DNA from: an uncultured Clostridium sp.
GTDB lineage: Bacteria > Bacillota > Clostridia > Clostridiales > Clostridiaceae
Assembly: GCA_900543325.1 (NCBI GenBank)
Contig: UQQU01000032.1
Coordinates: 1-33,469, forward strand
Direction of reading: 5' to 3'
Length of the DNA: 33,469 bases
Made by a program: the position numbers and the translations under genes
Notes under the pieces: model-generated
Told to the model about the DNA's origin: nothing
The model's input: the letters and a program-made list of their open reading frames with translations, nothing else
Databases searched by the model: none
Shown: positions 31,498 to 33,469 of the stretch, piece after piece
How the letters are laid out: each line of letters starts with the position of its first letter
Position numbering within the stretch: position 1 is the stretch's first letter

Positions 31498-32805
31498 ATG
31501 AAAACTATTGTAACAAAATTTGGTGGTAGTTCTTTAGCAGACTCTATACACTTTAAAAAAGTAAGAAATATTATAGAAAGTAATTCTGATAGAAAATATG
31601 TCATTCCATCAGCACCTGGAAAAAGATCTTCTAAAGACTTTAAAGTAACAGATTTACTTTATCTATGTCATGCACACGTAAATTCAAGTATTTCTTTAGA
31701 TGATGTATTTAAATTAATATCAGATAGATATCATTCTATAGTTGCTGAATTAAACTTAAATTTAGATTTAGATTATTATTTAAACATAATAAAGAATGAT
31801 ATAGAAAATGGGGCATCCGCAGATTATACTGCAAGTAGGGGAGAATATCTTAACGGAATAATTCTTGCTAATTATCTGGATATTGATTTTATTGATGCAA
31901 AAGATGTAATTAAATTTAATAAATATGGAACTTTAAATATTAAAGAAACTTATAGGTTACTTAAAGACAAGCTTTCTCAACATGAACGTGCCGTTATTCC
32001 TGGATTTTACGGTTCCGATGAAAATGGAGAAATAGTGACTTTTTCTAGAGGTGGGTCTGATGTAACAGGTGCATTAGTTGCTGCAAGTATAAATGCGAAC
32101 CTTTATGAAAATTGGACTGATGTTTCAGGCTTTTTAATGGCAGATCCTAGAATCGTTAATAATCCAAAAAAAATTAAAACTATAACTTATGGGGAACTTA
32201 GAGAGTTATCTTATATGGGAGCTTCGGTTCTACATGAAGAAGCTGTTTTCCCTGTAAGAACTTCTGGAATTCCAATTAATATTAGAAATACCAATGAACC
32301 TGAAGATGAAGGAACCTTAATAGTAAAAAATGAAACTAAACATGAAAATACTATTACTGGTGTTGCTGGTAAACAAAACTTTACTGTTTTATCTATAGAA
32401 AAATCTATGATGAATTCAGAACTTGGTTTCTGCAGGAAAGTCCTTACTGTCTTAGAACAACATGGTGTTTCTTTTGAAAATATGCCATCTGGTATTGATA
32501 CTGTAAGTGTTGTTATTTCTGATGCTAACTTAAAAAATAAAACTGAAGTTATTGTTGAAGAAATTAAGAGATCTTGTAATCCTGATTCTGTAGTTGTGTA
32601 TCCAAACATGGCTTTAATTGCAACAGTAGGAACTGGTATGGCTTATAGCAAAGGGGTAGCTGCTAAAATATTTACTGCTCTTGCTGAAGCTAATATAAAC
32701 ATAAGAATGATTGATCAAGGTTCTAGTGAAATAAATGTATTAGTCGGAATTGAAAATGATGACTTTGAAAAAGGAATTAATGCAATTTATAATGCATTTA
32801 ACTAA
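31498..32805 (+). CDS. Aspartate kinase (monofunctional, lysine-sensitive-type architecture)
   Basis: Aspartokinase phosphorylates L-aspartate, the first step of Lys/Thr/Met and DAP synthesis. The 435-residue protein has the N-terminal kinase domain with VTKFGGSSLAD (KFGGSS 7-12), ASRGEYLNG and FSRGGSDVTGALVAAS, then two C-terminal ACT domains (about 305-435) with VLSIEKSMMNSELGFCRKVL and TGMAYSKGVAAKIFTALAEANINIRMIDQGSSEINVLVGI. AAGGGGGC lies 7 bases ahead of the ATG. It is one of three plus-strand loci in the window and is transcribed alone, ending at a shared terminator. No lysine or methionine riboswitch was recognised upstream. Which amino acid inhibits it cannot be read from sequence alone. 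Confidence 0.95.
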   Translation: MKTIVTKFGGSSLADSIHFKKVRNIIESNSDRKYVIPSAPGKRSSKDFKVTDLLYLCHAHVNSSISLDDVFKLISDRYHSIVAELNLNLDLDYYLNIIKNDIENGASADYTASRGEYLNGIILANYLDIDFIDAKDVIKFNKYGTLNIKETYRLLKDKLSQHERAVIPGFYGSDENGEIVTFSRGGSDVTGALVAASINANLYENWTDVSGFLMADPRIVNNPKKIKTITYGELRELSYMGASVLHEEAVFPVRTSGIPINIRNTNEPEDEGTLIVKNETKHENTITGVAGKQNFTVLSIEKSMMNSELGFCRKVLTVLEQHGVSFENMPSGIDTVSVVISDANLKNKTEVIVEEIKRSCNPDSVVVYPNMALIATVGTGMAYSKGVAAKIFTALAEANINIRMIDQGSSEINVLVGIENDDFEKGINAIYNAFN

Positions 32806-32834
32806 AAAGCTAGGAGTTTTTACTCCCAGCTTTT
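32804..32834. terminator. Shared bidirectional terminator of aspartate kinase and the ArsC-like gene
   Basis: AAAAGCT-A-GGAG, a loop, CTCC-C-AGCTTTT forms a stem flanked by A and T runs on both sides. It begins inside the aspartate kinase stop codon and overlaps the last five codons of the convergent ArsC-like gene. Confidence 0.8.
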
Positions 32835-33158
32835 CCATATTTCAGGTTGATTTCCAACTGTAGCTTCTTTACCATTTCTAACGATTGGTGTCACATAAAG
32901 TGATGGATTTTTTAATAGCATATCTTCTCTGGTTTCTGAGCCTCTTATCTTATCCATATTTAGTTTTTTATAATCCTTGGAATTTTTATTTATTAAACTT
33001 TCTAATCCTACAGCTTTTTTAACACTTTGAAGTTCACCTTTACTTAAAGCCTTTTCTTTTAAATCTATAAATTGATATTTTATTCTTCTTTCTTTGAAAA
33101 ATCTTTCTGCCTTTTTAGTATCATTGCATTTCTTTGTTCCAAATATTTGTATATTCAT
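32820..33158 (-). CDS. ArsC/Spx-fold protein with a single Cys
   Basis: The 112-residue protein has the thioredoxin-like ArsC/Spx layout: MNIQIFGTKKCNDTKKAERFFKERRIKYQFIDL, a helical insert (about 38-70) and NPSLYVTPIVRNGKEATVG. The motif at residues 11-14 is CNDT, so there is a single Cys rather than the CxxC redox pair of Spx or the extra cysteines of an arsenate reductase. No arsenical-resistance gene is nearby, so arsenate reduction is doubtful; a disulfide or thiol-transfer role is possible. The last five codons overlap the terminator shared with aspartate kinase. Confidence 0.9.
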   Translation of the reverse strand: MNIQIFGTKKCNDTKKAERFFKERRIKYQFIDLKEKALSKGELQSVKKAVGLESLINKNSKDYKKLNMDKIRGSETREDMLLKNPSLYVTPIVRNGKEATVGNQPEIWKSWE

Positions 33159-33258
33159 CTTTATATCCTTCCATACTTAAAATAATAATTATTATATCAT
33201 AAAAATTATAATTTTATTGATTTGTTAAAATTCCTGGTACATATATTTTATTCATCCT

Positions 33259-33300
33259 AAAAAAACCCCATGTATAACTTTTAAAAGTCATACATGAGGC
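33259..33300 (-). terminator. Rho-independent terminator of the GGGtGRT gene
   Basis: On the minus strand GCCTCATGTAT-GACTT pairs with AAGT-T-ATACATGGGG (one mismatch) and is followed by TTTTTTT. It lies about 45 bases past the stop codon of the gene at the right edge. Confidence 0.88.
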
Positions 33301-33345
33301 TCTACTTAAAGTCTAATTATTTAATTATAAATAACTAAGAATTTA

Positions 33346-33469
33346 TTATTTAGCGTGCTCTTCTACAGCAACTGCAACTGCAACTGTCATACCAACCATT
33401 GGGTTGTTACCAGCACCGATTAATCCCATCATTTCTACGTGAGCAGGAACTGATGAAGAACCAGCGAAT
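33346..33469 (-). CDS. GGGtGRT-family protein, C-terminal fragment
   Basis: Only the last 40 codons are in the window; the gene continues past 33469. The visible part has SSSVPAHVEMMGLIGAGNNP and MTVAVAVAVEEHAK at the end, which I recognise as the conserved C-terminus of the GGGtGRT family, a protein of unknown function named for a glycine-rich motif in the missing part. In some anaerobes it accompanies Fe-S assembly-type genes; I cannot check that here. A strong terminator follows. Confidence 0.8.
   Translation of the reverse strand, partial: FAGSSSVPAHVEMMGLIGAGNNPMVGMTVAVAVAVEEHAK

Noticed and set aside
32211..32609. A 132-codon minus-strand frame inside aspartate kinase
   Set aside because: It lies wholly antisense to the ACT-domain region of a complete enzyme gene and has no support of its own.

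Overview
The window is strongly AT-rich and carries a complete block of endospore genes (gpr, spoIIP, spoIIAA-spoIIAB-sigF, spoVAC-spoVAD-spoVAE) together with CIRCE/HrcA heat-shock control, Fur-type iron control and Feo iron uptake. It has no respiratory or other clearly aerobic genes. This fits an anaerobic, spore-forming Firmicute, most likely Clostridium sensu stricto; I cannot name the species from sequence alone. No rRNA, tRNA, CRISPR array, IS element or prophage is visible. Most genes lie on the minus strand; the exceptions are rpsT, an EcsC-family locus and an aspartate kinase.

Layout: (1) 1-8325 is a conserved core in the same order as in Bacillus: dnaK (start only), grpE, hrcA with promoter and CIRCE, hemW, lepA, a small membrane-anchored protein at the yqxA position, spoIIP, gpr, then divergent rpsT. 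(2) 8441-11186 holds holA and a ComEC homologue that lacks the usual metallo-beta-lactamase domain. (3) 11308-21533 is an iron-response island with four Fur-box-like sites. It contains an operon of ygbA, a DUF454 gene and a small possible haem-binding membrane protein; a heterodimeric ABC transporter; a frameshifted EcsC-family locus; a flavodoxin-DUF3793-DUF2325 operon; and feoA-feoA-feoB plus a FeoB-associated Cys-rich peptide. (4) 21716-25635 holds a DUF1540 gene, the spoVA operon and the spoIIA operon. (5) 25866-33469 holds a Lon-like protease with degenerate ATPase motifs, deoC, a DUF4003-dinB pair, aspartate kinase, an ArsC/Spx-fold protein and the C-terminus of a GGGtGRT-family protein.

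How the genes work together: the heat-shock operon is probably repressed by its own product HrcA at CIRCE. The iron island combines Fe(II) import (Feo), an iron-free electron carrier (flavodoxin) and several conserved but poorly characterised families (YgbA, DUF454, DUF2325, DUF3793) behind Fur-like operators. The sporulation genes cover forespore sigma-F control (SpoIIAA/AB/sigF), engulfment (SpoIIP), DPA uptake (SpoVA) and SASP degradation at germination (Gpr).

Most worth a second look: the EcsC locus split at an A7 run that is also an A_AAA_AAA -1 slippery heptamer; the Lon-like protein with an intact Ser-Lys dyad but no recognisable Walker motifs; the Fur-like operator set over genes of unknown function; and two genes (lepA, spoIIAA) in which a hairpin sits between a strong Shine-Dalgarno and the likely start codon.
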